From a virus, in IMG/VR virus record IMGVR_UViG_3300028573_000031, positions 1-40,093 of that record: a stretch of DNA of 40,093 nucleotides; one strand, 5' to 3'. Shown here piece after piece: positions 1 through 7,269 of the stretch. The translations under genes were made by a program, and so were the position numbers. Within the stretch, counting starts at the first letter, position 1, and the number at the start of each line of letters is the position of its first letter. A model generated the notes under the pieces. That model was not told where the DNA came from and did not search any database. It saw only the letters and a list, made by a program, of their open reading frames with translations.

Positions 1-2
1 AA

Positions 3-281
3 AAACGAAATGTTACTCATACTCAAATAGCCCTTCATTTAAATCGGGATCAATCGAATATTTCACGAGAAATAAAAAAGTTTGGTGGTAACTTAAATTA
101 TTCTGCAAAGGTTAGTCAAGATTATGCAGAAAAAAATGAAAAGGAAAAAGTTGAAAGAATTCTTATACATGGAAAAAAATACCATCCTCCTTATTCTAAA
201 AAATTTAGACACATTCAAGAACAACTAGACACTATATTTGATATTCTGGAAGATCTTTGTAAAATAAAAGGAAAGAAATAA
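3..281 (+). CDS. IS30-type HTH (HTH_38) DNA-binding protein, 3' part
   Basis: An open frame enters from the left edge and stops with TAA at 279-281, giving 92 visible residues. The segment IALHLNRDQSNISREIKK matches the helix-turn-helix at the N-terminus of IS30-family transposases (IA..L.R..STISREI), followed by GG...YSA, which is also typical. The rest is short, charged and lacks a DDE nuclease domain, so this is a small DNA-binding protein and not a transposase. The last base of the stop is the A of the next ATG (TAATG). The missing N-terminus is probably the partial gene at 40058-40093, because that fragment has the usual start of this family. A regulatory role is inferred only. Confidence 0.72.
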   Translation, partial: KRNVTHTQIALHLNRDQSNISREIKKFGGNLNYSAKVSQDYAEKNEKEKVERILIHGKKYHPPYSKKFRHIQEQLDTIFDILEDLCKIKGKK

Positions 282-457
282 TGTCACAATGTGGATTTAA
301 CCCAAATATAAAAATGAAATTTGGATCAATAAACAAAAAGAAATTTTAACCTTACACAGATGAAGAACTCGATAGCGATGAATTCTTTTGGAATCAATTA
401 AAACTTATCGTTGAAAATGCAAGATCGAGTTATATAAACCGAATGGCGGATATGTAA
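281..457 (+). pseudogene. small ORF interrupted by an in-frame TAA
   Basis: ATG at 281 overlaps the preceding stop. The frame codes 22 residues to TAA at 347-349, then stays open in the same frame for another 35 residues (PYTDEELDSDEFF at the beginning) to TAA at 455-457, directly before the ATG at 458. Without the TAA this would be one 58-residue protein filling the space exactly between its neighbours. The second half has no good start of its own. This looks like a recently broken small gene or a base error. TAA, TAG and TGA all end genes elsewhere here, so general recoding is unlikely. Confidence 0.45.
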
Positions 458-796
458 ATGGGAATGTATTGTTGTTGTGGAGTAAAAAAAACTTCAAGAA
501 AAGGGAAGTGGACTTGGAAATGTAAATGCAAATGGAAAGGGTGGAATTTATGCTATCCAAGAGAAAGCATCCCAAAAAGCGTGCCTATAAAAAAAATACC
601 TGATAAAAATGGTGTCTATGAAGTTCGTACTTTCGATGAAGGGGATGATTTTGAAGAAGAAAGCGAGTTTTCCATATTAAAAAAAAATTGGGGTGAAGTC
701 ACCAATCAAGCCATTTCACATTGGAAAATTGAATATGATGATAATTGGACGGGATATCGGGGAGTATATGCATGGAAGGAAAAGGATAAAAAATGA
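458..796 (+). CDS. hypothetical protein, Cys/Lys/Trp-rich N-terminus
   Basis: 112 residues, no family recognised. The first 30 residues are rich in Cys, Lys and Trp (CCCG near the start, then KCKCKWKGW), consistent with a small metal-binding fold. The centre is acidic (DEGDDFEEE), and the C-terminal part has several Trp and Tyr residues (GYRGVYAWK). The start directly follows the TAA of the broken upstream ORF, and the end overlaps the next ATG by 4 nt. It lies in a chain of tightly packed small genes of the rightward late block. Confidence 0.7.
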   Translation: MGMYCCCGVKKTSRKGKWTWKCKCKWKGWNLCYPRESIPKSVPIKKIPDKNGVYEVRTFDEGDDFEEESEFSILKKNWGEVTNQAISHWKIEYDDNWTGYRGVYAWKEKDKK

Positions 797-990
797 AAAC
801 TTGGTGTAATTATTGCGACCCTGCTCATTTTACGATTTATGGATTCTGTAAAAACTGCCGGCGAAGATGCGAAGCTCCTCTTTATGAACCAAAAGGAATG
901 AGTTTTGCCGAATATGAGGTATATCGAAAAAGATGGAATGATGAAAAGGATATCTCAACTTCTGAGGCTATCAGGAGGGATGAGAAATGA
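793..990 (+). CDS. small zinc-ribbon-like hypothetical protein
   Basis: 65 residues with two Cys pairs, CNYC near residue 5 and CKNC near residue 19, followed by Arg-rich RRRC. The pattern suggests a zinc ribbon, but no named family is recognised. Overlaps of 4 nt on both sides (ATGA type) point to translational coupling within the operon. Confidence 0.68.
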   Translation: MKTWCNYCDPAHFTIYGFCKNCRRRCEAPLYEPKGMSFAEYEVYRKRWNDEKDISTSEAIRRDEK

Positions 991-1370
991 AAAGTTGGGA
1001 TACGTTGAAGAACGAATGTCCTTTTCTATATGTGAATGGAATTATTTTCGAATGCGGTCTCGGTTGGTATGACCTCATACGAGATTTATCGATTAAAATC
1101 GAGAGGATTTTAGAGGATTACAATGAAGTCAATCCTTGGGTCGAAGGTCAAGATAACATCATCTTAGAAATTTACGCTATACAAGTAAAAGAGAAATATG
1201 GCACATTACGATTTTATCTCAATGTGGATACGCAGGAGATAAGGGATCTGATAGAAGAAGCTGAGGCGCTCTCCCTGCGTACCTGTGATTGCTGTGGGGC
1301 GCCTGGAAGGATGCGAAATATGCATTGGTTTGCAGTTAGGTGCGATAAATGTTGGGAGGAAAAAATATGA
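987..1370 (+). CDS. conserved phage hypothetical with C-terminal CxxC ribbon
   Basis: 127 residues. The layout is one I know from many phage hypothetical proteins: F.C..GW..LI..L..KIE near the N-terminus, a central QVKEKYGTLRFYL block, and a C-terminal Cys cluster (CDCCGAPGRM ... VRCDKC) that is likely to bind zinc. The function of that group is unknown to me. The start overlaps the preceding stop (ATGA), and the final TGA overlaps the next ATG. The gene belongs to the same late cluster of small proteins as its neighbours. Confidence 0.78.
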   Translation: MKSWDTLKNECPFLYVNGIIFECGLGWYDLIRDLSIKIERILEDYNEVNPWVEGQDNIILEIYAIQVKEKYGTLRFYLNVDTQEIRDLIEEAEALSLRTCDCCGAPGRMRNMHWFAVRCDKCWEEKI

Positions 1371-1564
1371 CAGAGAAATATTGGGTTGAGTTTTTCGTTA
1401 CATCTGGAGAAACACAATGGTTAGAATTCGAGTCAAAGGAAAAACTTGATGAAATGTCAGAAAAGTTAAAAAAGTTTGGATTTCAATGCGTTTTTGTCGA
1501 TGATGATTTAGGAATTAACTTTTCACAAGTAACTCATTATAGAGTTCATAAAGAGGGTGAGTAA
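1367..1564 (+). CDS. hypothetical protein
   Basis: 65 residues, no family recognised (begins MTEKYWVEFFV). I chose the ATG at 1367 over an in-frame ATG 18 nt upstream because GGGAGGAAAA lies immediately before it, an excellent ribosome binding site, and because the ATG forms an ATGA overlap with the preceding gene. It ends in TAATG shared with the next gene. Confidence 0.68.
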   Translation: MTEKYWVEFFVTSGETQWLEFESKEKLDEMSEKLKKFGFQCVFVDDDLGINFSQVTHYRVHKEGE

Positions 1565-2151
1565 TGTTTTGGAATGATATTAAAGATATCAGAGAACGGA
1601 TAAGCAAGATTGAGGATGTCTTAGAAACCTGCGTCGTCATGGATGATATTGATAGACAAATCGATAGAATTCACGAAAAATTAAACATAATTATTAATAA
1701 TCCAAATGTAAACATTTCTGAAAATACAGGCTCCATTGTTAGAGAATGTTTGGAAGAAGTTTTCGAGTCTGGAAATGAGTTTAGCACATTTAATCGCATC
1801 CATGACAAGCTCAATGATTTGGTCAATGATGAGCGCAGGAACGAACAAGTTAAATTAGCCATTGTGACCCTGGACAAGTTTGAAGACTACATGAAAAATG
1901 TGGATAAACTTAATGGTATGGTAAATGAATTCAAAGGCTGTATATCTTTAGCGAGAGCTGCGTTAGAGGAAAGGAAACGTCTGAATGATGTAAAAGATGA
2001 ATGCCCTATAACCGAAGAATGTTTGTCTAAAATTAACTATATTTACTTTAATATGGGTAAATTTGCTGAATTTATGCAGAATTGCGAGAAAAAATCTCCT
2101 AAAAAGAGAAAATCGACAAAGAAAACTACTCCTTCTCCTGAGCGCACTTAA
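1564..2151 (+). CDS. hypothetical coiled-coil protein
   Basis: 195 residues, mostly helical and heptad-like (DIRERISKIEDVLE; IDRIHEKLN), with a strongly basic tail of about 20 residues rich in Lys, Ser and Thr. This suggests an oligomeric rod with a nucleic-acid-binding tail, but no family is recognised. It starts in a TAATG overlap with the gene before it. Its last 26 nt overlap the end of the converging gene on the other strand. Confidence 0.68.
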   Translation: MFWNDIKDIRERISKIEDVLETCVVMDDIDRQIDRIHEKLNIIINNPNVNISENTGSIVRECLEEVFESGNEFSTFNRIHDKLNDLVNDERRNEQVKLAIVTLDKFEDYMKNVDKLNGMVNEFKGCISLARAALEERKRLNDVKDECPITEECLSKINYIYFNMGKFAEFMQNCEKKSPKKRKSTKKTTPSPERT

Positions 2152-2371
2152 TAGCCATATCCATAGTTTGCACAAGAAAGTTTCTGTAAAGGATAGTTTC
2201 ATTTATGGAATTGCATTGAGACATTATGGAATTGACAGACCCACTAATTAATGCAGAAATCGCAATATTCTTGTCGTTATCCTTAACGATTTCTTTTATG
2301 TAGTCCTCAATTTTTTGAGCCATTTCCATAATATCTGTTACGTCATCATTCGAAATTTGAGGGTGATACAT
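2126..2371 (-). CDS. hypothetical phage protein
   Basis: 81 residues. The core has a pattern familiar from unnamed phage proteins (AISALISGSVNSIMSQC, then YRNFLVQTMD), predicted all-helical. It converges on and overlaps the preceding rightward gene by 26 nt. No clear Shine-Dalgarno lies before the ATG, so the start is less certain; an internal Met at residue 15 is the alternative. Function unknown. Confidence 0.6.
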   Translation of the reverse strand: MYHPQISNDDVTDIMEMAQKIEDYIKEIVKDNDKNIAISALISGSVNSIMSQCNSINETILYRNFLVQTMDMAIKCAQEKE

Positions 2372-2426
2372 GATTTAGTTACTTGCACTTAATAATTTTT
2401 ATCATACAGGATAAAGTTAATTAAAT

Positions 2427-2915
2427 CTAGGGTGACGATCGTGCATTTTGCAAAGCAGATAAAGCTTCTTCTTTCGTGTCAAACTCCCCTACGAGAATAT
2501 TTTTATAATCTCTCATGTAGCGGGCTCGCCATTTTCCAGTTTCTTTTCGATAAGTTATGCCTTTGTTTTCTCCTCGGGAACGATTCAAACGTCCTTTTGA
2601 AATCATGTCATGTGTATTTTCCTTGGGAAAGCCTAAAAAAAGATGTTTGGGATTCACACAAGAAGGATTATCACATTTGTGACAAACAAATTTATCTTCT
2701 GGGATTTCACCAAAAGCAATTTCGTAGGCTACTCGATGAGCTCGGTAATCTTTTCGTTTTAAAATGTAGTGTCCATAGCCATTTTGAAAAAAACAACCTT
2801 TCCATATCCAACAAAAACCGATATAGGCTTGCTTGTATCTTTGATCTTTGGTTCGATTACAAATCTGAACTTTCATCCAAAACTTGGCAATATCTATTTG
2901 TGTCATGTTTTTCAT
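2427..2915 (-). CDS. HNH homing endonuclease with AP2-like C-terminus
   Basis: 162 residues. The N-terminal two thirds is an HNH_3-type nuclease: WIWKG...GYGHY, AHRVAYEIAFGEIP, then VCHKCDNPSCVNPKHLFLG, which provides the His and zinc Cys/His positions, followed by EN..D. The C-terminal 45 residues (GENKGITYRKETGKWRARY ... FDTKEEA) match the AP2-like DNA-binding repeat common in such enzymes. Free-standing HNH enzymes of this type are mobile genes that cut phage DNA at specific sites. It is inserted against the direction of the late genes, between the small-protein cluster and the portal, which fits a selfish insertion. Confidence 0.87.
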   Translation of the reverse strand: MKNMTQIDIAKFWMKVQICNRTKDQRYKQAYIGFCWIWKGCFFQNGYGHYILKRKDYRAHRVAYEIAFGEIPEDKFVCHKCDNPSCVNPKHLFLGFPKENTHDMISKGRLNRSRGENKGITYRKETGKWRARYMRDYKNILVGEFDTKEEALSALQNARSSP

Positions 2916-2973
2916 ATCTTAATTGTATCACATTTAGATTTTTTGTCCAAGAAATAAGAGAGGAGATTTTGAT

Positions 2974-4989
2974 TTGAAAAATAATTCGCCGATTTTTTGG
3001 CCAGAAGACAGCCTAAATCTATCTCTACGCCAAGGAATGGAAAAGAACTATTCTGATAGCATTAATATTCTTCAAACGCAATGGTATCAAGCCGATATAA
3101 ATCAACGTTTTACTATCAATGATCAGGAAGTTTGGGGATTAATCTTCCCCGGGGTCGCGACATATCGTAGGAAGATATGGAACTTCAACATCATGAACCC
3201 CATATCAGAAGCTATAAGCGGTCAGCAAAGACAGACAAGAAAAAGCTCGGCTGTTATTCCTATTCATGACGGTATGCAAAAGACGGCGGACCAGCTAACT
3301 AAGTGTCTTTACCACAATCATAAAAATGGATTCCATCAAACATTTAGCGATGCATTTCAATTAGGGGCTATCATCCAGGGCCTAGGCTTCATGTACATGT
3401 ATGGCGATAGTACAAAAGATCCGGTGAGCCCTGAGCCAAAATGGCGATATGTAGATATGAAATCTTGCCTTTTTGACCCCTATTTCCGTAAGCACGATAT
3501 GAGCGATGCAAGGTTTTGGTGGGTAAGGACTTTCTTCGATGCCAATGAAGCTGCTCTTATGTACCCGCAATTCGGGGATGAAATCTTATCTTTACCAAAA
3601 GGAACATATCGAGATGATAAATTTTACTACATGCCTGAAGTATATCAAATACAGTTTCCGAACCTTATTGCTTTCGACGAGTATTGGTATCTTACTAGCC
3701 GCGAAGCTACTTTTCTCGTGGATAAAAAGACTGAGGAATGCCAAGAGTTCAAAGGGACGCCCGAACAGCTAAAAGAGGTGATGCAAGCATTTAAAGGAAA
3801 GCTTGCAGTACTAAAAAAACAAGTTCCTACAGTGCGAAGAAGTATCATTTTAAATGACCGCGTGATTGTCGATGAACCTAACCCCTATTCCATGGATCGC
3901 TACCCAGTCGTGCCGCTGCTCGCATTCTTTACAGCAGATACTCCGTACTACGCGTACAAGTTTAATAGTCCGATGACTATGCTTCGTGATTGTCAATTCC
4001 TATTAAATAGATTAAAAGTTTCCAATCTTGAAATCCTTGACGCCCAACAACAAGGGATTAAAGTTAAGAAAGGGGCACTTGTTACCCCAGACGATGCCTT
4101 AAACTCAGGTCATGGAAGAGTGTTAACAATTGATCCGGACGCAAGCATGGATGACGTACAACCGATGCCTATCGTTCCTCCATCGCCTGTTATGCTTCAA
4201 ATGGAAGAGATGCTGAAGGGTATCTTCTTCAACATTGCAGGGATTGATCCTAACGCAATGGGTATGGATATTGACGATAAGGCCGGAATTATCACGATGA
4301 TGCGCCAGGCGGCAACAGCTCGTAATCTTCAAAGGCTTTTTGATCAAGCTGATGAATCTCAAAAGCTATGCGCTGAGATTGAAATCGAATACATACAAAA
4401 GAACTGGACTTATGGAAAAGTCCGACAAGTTATTGGTGAAGAGCCAACAGCCGAGTTTGATAGCAAGATTTTCTTTAAGTATGGTTGCAAGGTCGTGCAA
4501 GCCGCTCTTACTGAAAGTCAACAACAATTAGAGCTCGCTCAGCTGTTACATTTCCAGACCCTCTATCCTGATTTAACGCCACCGGATGAAATCCTCGAGT
4601 GTTTGACCATACAAAACAAAGACAGAATCATCGAAAAAGTTATGGCTTCTCAGAAGGCTCAGCAGGAACAGAAACAGAAGATGGAAGAGTTACAGATGCA
4701 GCAAATGCAAATTGACAACATGACAAAAGTAGCTTACGCCCATAGTCAAGAAGGGCTAGCTAAAGAGCGCGTGGCTAAAATCCAAACGGATGCAGCAGTT
4801 GCTCAAGACAAGCTCCGTCGAGCTCATCAAGAGGATACGGCAAGCTTGCTTAATGTCGTCAAGGCGCTTAAAGAGCTTAAAGGTATGGATTTAGACCATT
4901 TGATGCAACAGGTCGAAATCCTTAACTCTTTAAGCCCTGCTGCAAATCCTGAAAAGGAAGTGGTTGCAAATAATCAAAATGTTGCATGA
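2974..4989 (+). CDS. portal protein (P22 type)
   Basis: 671 residues, near the length of P22 gp1. Portal rings form the DNA channel at one capsid vertex and dock the terminase. Visible signs are the N-terminal SEAISGQQRQTRKSS region followed by AFQLGAIIQGLGFMYMYGD and YVDMKSCLFDP, typical of P22-like portals. The clip/stem region comes in the middle, and a long Gln-rich helical tail (roughly 535-650) compares with the P22 barrel. The start is TTG at 2974, with AGAGGAG at 2959-2965 as ribosome binding site; no ATG fits as well. It heads the canonical order portal, small proteins, scaffold, capsid. Confidence 0.88.
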   Translation: MKNNSPIFWPEDSLNLSLRQGMEKNYSDSINILQTQWYQADINQRFTINDQEVWGLIFPGVATYRRKIWNFNIMNPISEAISGQQRQTRKSSAVIPIHDGMQKTADQLTKCLYHNHKNGFHQTFSDAFQLGAIIQGLGFMYMYGDSTKDPVSPEPKWRYVDMKSCLFDPYFRKHDMSDARFWWVRTFFDANEAALMYPQFGDEILSLPKGTYRDDKFYYMPEVYQIQFPNLIAFDEYWYLTSREATFLVDKKTEECQEFKGTPEQLKEVMQAFKGKLAVLKKQVPTVRRSIILNDRVIVDEPNPYSMDRYPVVPLLAFFTADTPYYAYKFNSPMTMLRDCQFLLNRLKVSNLEILDAQQQGIKVKKGALVTPDDALNSGHGRVLTIDPDASMDDVQPMPIVPPSPVMLQMEEMLKGIFFNIAGIDPNAMGMDIDDKAGIITMMRQAATARNLQRLFDQADESQKLCAEIEIEYIQKNWTYGKVRQVIGEEPTAEFDSKIFFKYGCKVVQAALTESQQQLELAQLLHFQTLYPDLTPPDEILECLTIQNKDRIIEKVMASQKAQQEQKQKMEELQMQQMQIDNMTKVAYAHSQEGLAKERVAKIQTDAAVAQDKLRRAHQEDTASLLNVVKALKELKGMDLDHLMQQVEILNSLSPAANPEKEVVANNQNVA

Positions 4990-5023
4990 AAATAAAGTTA
5001 AACCAGAATAACAAGGTGTTATC

Positions 5024-5221
5024 ATGAAAGAGAAAATGTCGAAGGCAGGTTACACACAGGGGGATATGAAACCTACTGTGGAGAACTATCAAAAGCCTGA
5101 GAAAGATTTTGCTGAACGTGGATTTAGCAAGACTACAGAATATGTTGAGAGACAAGATGCTCGTCAATCGGGTATGTCGAAAGATCTCAATAAGCAGTCT
5201 TATAAAGGCAGATATTCTTAA
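5024..5221 (+). CDS. small hypothetical protein
   Basis: 65 residues, hydrophilic and rich in Lys, Glu and Gln, with no membrane segment. Small unnamed proteins often sit between portal and scaffold in podovirus genomes. AAGGTG precedes the ATG. No function can be given. Confidence 0.65.
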   Translation: MKEKMSKAGYTQGDMKPTVENYQKPEKDFAERGFSKTTEYVERQDARQSGMSKDLNKQSYKGRYS

Positions 5222-5232
5222 TAGGAGAAAAT

Positions 5233-5412
5233 ATGTCCAAAAGAGGAAATTCTAAGCCTTATTCCGTAGAAGTGCAAAAAGGGCCAATTCGTATGGATGA
5301 ACAGTATTCTGAGCAACTACGAAGAGAACCTGAGCATACAATGCGCGATATGGAAAATTTAAGAATGCGTCAGGATAAAATGACGCTTACTTTGCATACT
5401 CCAAAGGTGTAA
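5233..5412 (+). CDS. small hypothetical protein (59 aa)
   Basis: ATG at 5233 is preceded by AGGAGAAA, a strong ribosome binding site, and reads 59 residues to TAA at 5410-5412. The product is charged and Met/Arg-rich (MRDMENLRMRQDK), probably a short helix. It starts 11 nt after the previous stop and is followed by an intrinsic terminator, so it is the last gene of the portal transcript. Confidence 0.68.
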   Translation: MSKRGNSKPYSVEVQKGPIRMDEQYSEQLRREPEHTMRDMENLRMRQDKMTLTLHTPKV

Positions 5413-5447
5413 AGCAGATTTACATTTATGGGCTTGCCTGCACGGTG

Positions 5448-5483
5448 GGGAGGAAGACTTAAAACGTCTAACTCCCTTTTTTT
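5448..5483 (+). terminator. intrinsic terminator after portal operon
   Basis: GGGAG (5448-5452) pairs with CTCCC (5472-5476), and AGAC pairs with GTCT inside, separated by a small internal bulge. Seven T follow at 5477-5483. It lies between converging genes and would end the rightward portal transcript. Confidence 0.72.
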
Positions 5484-5490
5484 ATGAAAA

Positions 5491-6042
5491 TTAGGTCAAT
5501 AAAATTTTTACATTTTTCTGTCCATCAGGAGAACCTATCAATTGATCCCCTCGATAAAGTTCGTTTTCAACCCAATTCCCTTCTTCATCTTTCTTAAATC
5601 CAAAGTATTCAAGTTGAAGGTTTTCCCATCTTTTAATCATATCCACGCGACTACGATCAAATAGATCAGGACACTGCAAAATATTCATCATTTGAGATCT
5701 GTGAGGCAATTCCCAGCAAAAATAAACGTCACCTCCAGGATAAACATGGAAACACATCATATCTTGCTCTGGATAGGGACGATATTTCGTTATTTTGCGA
5801 ATCCTCACTAGCCCTCGCTTCAGCATTAGATCGTATTTTTCGTAGATAGCAAGATAAAACGGTTTACCCTCCATTTCTTTTGTTCCCTGTTCAATAGCCT
5901 CATTGATATCTTTCACCAAGTCTTTTGTGATTTCATGGTTTACATCTCCAATGACTACTCCACGCTCTCCGTTTATTTGCGCGTCTCGATAAATTGATCC
6001 GACGGTATTTCTTGTGGGATCAATTTTGGATTGATTACTCAT
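5491..6042 (-). CDS. hypothetical protein
   Basis: 183 residues, no family recognised. Acidic helices in the N-terminal half are followed by an aromatic-rich part (CFHVYPGGDVYFCWELPHRS) and a C-terminal WVENELYRGDQL. No signal peptide or membrane segment. GAGGAAT precedes the ATG. It lies 3 nt behind the upstream leftward gene, with which it forms a two-gene transcript from the promoter at 6372-6400. The position between portal and scaffold, against the late direction, suggests an accessory gene. Confidence 0.72.
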   Translation of the reverse strand: MSNQSKIDPTRNTVGSIYRDAQINGERGVVIGDVNHEITKDLVKDINEAIEQGTKEMEGKPFYLAIYEKYDLMLKRGLVRIRKITKYRPYPEQDMMCFHVYPGGDVYFCWELPHRSQMMNILQCPDLFDRSRVDMIKRWENLQLEYFGFKKDEEGNWVENELYRGDQLIGSPDGQKNVKILLT

Positions 6043-6045
6043 TTT

Positions 6046-6351
6046 TTATTCCTCTGTTTGTTTTTGGTATGGATAGGATACTTCACGAATTTTACGTGTC
6101 CAATACTCTTTAATTAATTTTTGATGGCCTTTTTTTGCACATTCAGGAGAGCAAAAAACTGATCTTTGTCTTCCTATTTGATTAATTGAATGAAATATTT
6201 CTTTGTCACATATTCGACAGTTTGGAATTTTTTTTATTCGTTTTTCTGTGTTTTTTTGTAGTTTTATCTGATAAACACATTGGTAACAAAATTCCTGATT
6301 ATTTATAAAATCTTTTTCAACTTTGTCGATTTTACATTTATTGCAAATCAT
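6046..6351 (-). CDS. hypothetical Cys-rich zinc-binding protein
   Basis: 101 residues, Lys-rich, with CNKC at residue 3, FCYQC near 21, CRICDKEIFH near 46 and FCSPECAKKG near 67. These are two or three zinc-knuckle pairs, as in small DNA-binding or HNH/endonuclease VII-like proteins. The catalytic HNH signature is not complete, so I do not call a nuclease. GTGAGGT is the ribosome binding site, and a sigma70-like promoter lies immediately upstream. Confidence 0.68.
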   Translation of the reverse strand: MICNKCKIDKVEKDFINNQEFCYQCVYQIKLQKNTEKRIKKIPNCRICDKEIFHSINQIGRQRSVFCSPECAKKGHQKLIKEYWTRKIREVSYPYQKQTEE

Positions 6352-6379
6352 TTTACCTCACTTTTGTTTGACTTATAAT
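6352..6379 (+). promoter_or_regulatory. candidate rightward promoter overlapping the leftward one
   Basis: TATAAT at 6374-6379 matches the -10 consensus exactly. TTTACC at 6352-6357 with a 16-bp spacer is a weak -35. It would drive the scaffold-capsid operon from 6481 and overlaps the opposite promoter, so the two could exclude each other. Confidence 0.4.
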
Positions 6380-6400
6380 ATTTTTATTTAACAAAGTCAA
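6372..6400 (-). promoter_or_regulatory. leftward sigma70-like promoter
   Basis: Read on the minus strand: TTGACT (6395-6400), 17-bp spacer, TATAAG (6372-6377), about 20 bp before the ATG at 6351. The transcript would have a very short leader holding only the ribosome binding site. TTGACTT at 6368-6374 and AAGTCAA at 6394-6400 also form an inverted repeat across the promoter, which could serve as an operator. Confidence 0.7.
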
Positions 6401-6422
6401 TTTAAGGCGTACAAAAGATGGA

Positions 6423-6462
6423 TTAGCCAACCATCGCGGCGTAATGTGGACTTAGCCAACCA
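6423..6462 (+). repeat. direct repeat TTAGCCAACCA x2 in scaffold leader
   Basis: TTAGCCAACCA occurs at 6423-6433 and 6452-6462, 29 bp apart, just upstream of the scaffold ribosome binding site. The core resembles the AACCAACG iterons inside the replication initiator gene. Role unknown. Confidence 0.55.
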
Positions 6463-6480
6463 CCAAAAAAGAGGAAATTC

Positions 6481-7248
6481 ATGACTGAGATTCAAAACCA
6501 AAATAGCGAAGTTCAAGAGTTAGCAACTCAGGTCGAACAACAAGTCAATGAAGTGAAAGAGACGCAAGCATCTCAAGAGCCAGTAACTAATCAGCACTTG
6601 AAGGCGATGCGTCTTAAGAATGCCGAACTCGAAAAAGAACTGAAGCAATTTCGAGAAGTACAGATGCAGATTATGCAAGCCCAGCTTGTCAATAGTCAGC
6701 AGCCTGTGCGTCAAGAGATCGATGAGTTTGATAAGATGGGAGATGAAGAGTTCATTCCTTTAGGAAAGGTGAAGAAGCTAGCTGAGAAAAATACTCAGAA
6801 GGTTCTCAAAAACACCGAAGAACTCGTACGCCAAGAAGTGCAAAAAGCCCTTCAAAAGCAACATCAAGATCAATTTATGGATCGTTTGAATCGTCAATAT
6901 GCAGATTTCTCCGAGGTCGTCAATCCTGAAACTTTATCAATTTTAGAAGAAAGGGAGCCAGAGTTGGCGGCGACGATTGCCGAGTCAAAAGACCCGTACA
7001 AAATCGGAGTCCAAAGCTACAAATACATCAAAGCGATGAAGATATCGGATTCAGCAAAAGATGTGCGAAGAGAGAAGGAATTAGATAAGGCGATCGAAAA
7101 GTCAGAGAAGTCGGTACAGTCTCCAATGGCTTTTGATAAACGCCCAATAGCCCAAGCTTTCAAGCTCACTGATGCTATGAAGAAAGATCTTTATCGTGAA
7201 ATGCATGGATATGCAGCCCTAGCGAGCTCGGTTCCTGAAATGAGCTAA
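6481..7248 (+). CDS. scaffold-like protein
   Basis: 255 residues, almost no Cys, highly charged and Gln-rich, with a long coiled coil at about 40-75 and 90-140. The C-terminal segment is basic (KRPIAQAFKLTDAMKKDLYREM). Scaffolds of podoviruses have this composition and lie directly before the coat gene; their C-terminal basic helix binds coat protein. GAGGAAATTC precedes the ATG, and the capsid gene starts 22 nt after the stop. The call rests on position and composition, not on a recognised motif. Confidence 0.68.
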   Translation: MTEIQNQNSEVQELATQVEQQVNEVKETQASQEPVTNQHLKAMRLKNAELEKELKQFREVQMQIMQAQLVNSQQPVRQEIDEFDKMGDEEFIPLGKVKKLAEKNTQKVLKNTEELVRQEVQKALQKQHQDQFMDRLNRQYADFSEVVNPETLSILEEREPELAATIAESKDPYKIGVQSYKYIKAMKISDSAKDVRREKELDKAIEKSEKSVQSPMAFDKRPIAQAFKLTDAMKKDLYREMHGYAALASSVPEMS

Positions 7249-7269
7249 AAGCTCAAGGGAACATAAATT

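Noticed and set aside
3-281. IS30 transposase / insertion sequence
   Set aside because: Only the helix-turn-helix part is present; there is no DDE domain and no inverted terminal repeat. Small phage proteins use the same HTH_38 domain.
281-457. Genome-wide stop codon recoding
   Set aside because: TAA, TAG and TGA all terminate genes at expected, tightly packed positions elsewhere; only this one frame is interrupted.
2432-2977. 181-residue rightward frame opposite the HNH gene
   Set aside because: It is the mirror of a clear HNH endonuclease, has no ribosome binding site and an implausible Leu/Phe/Cys-rich composition.
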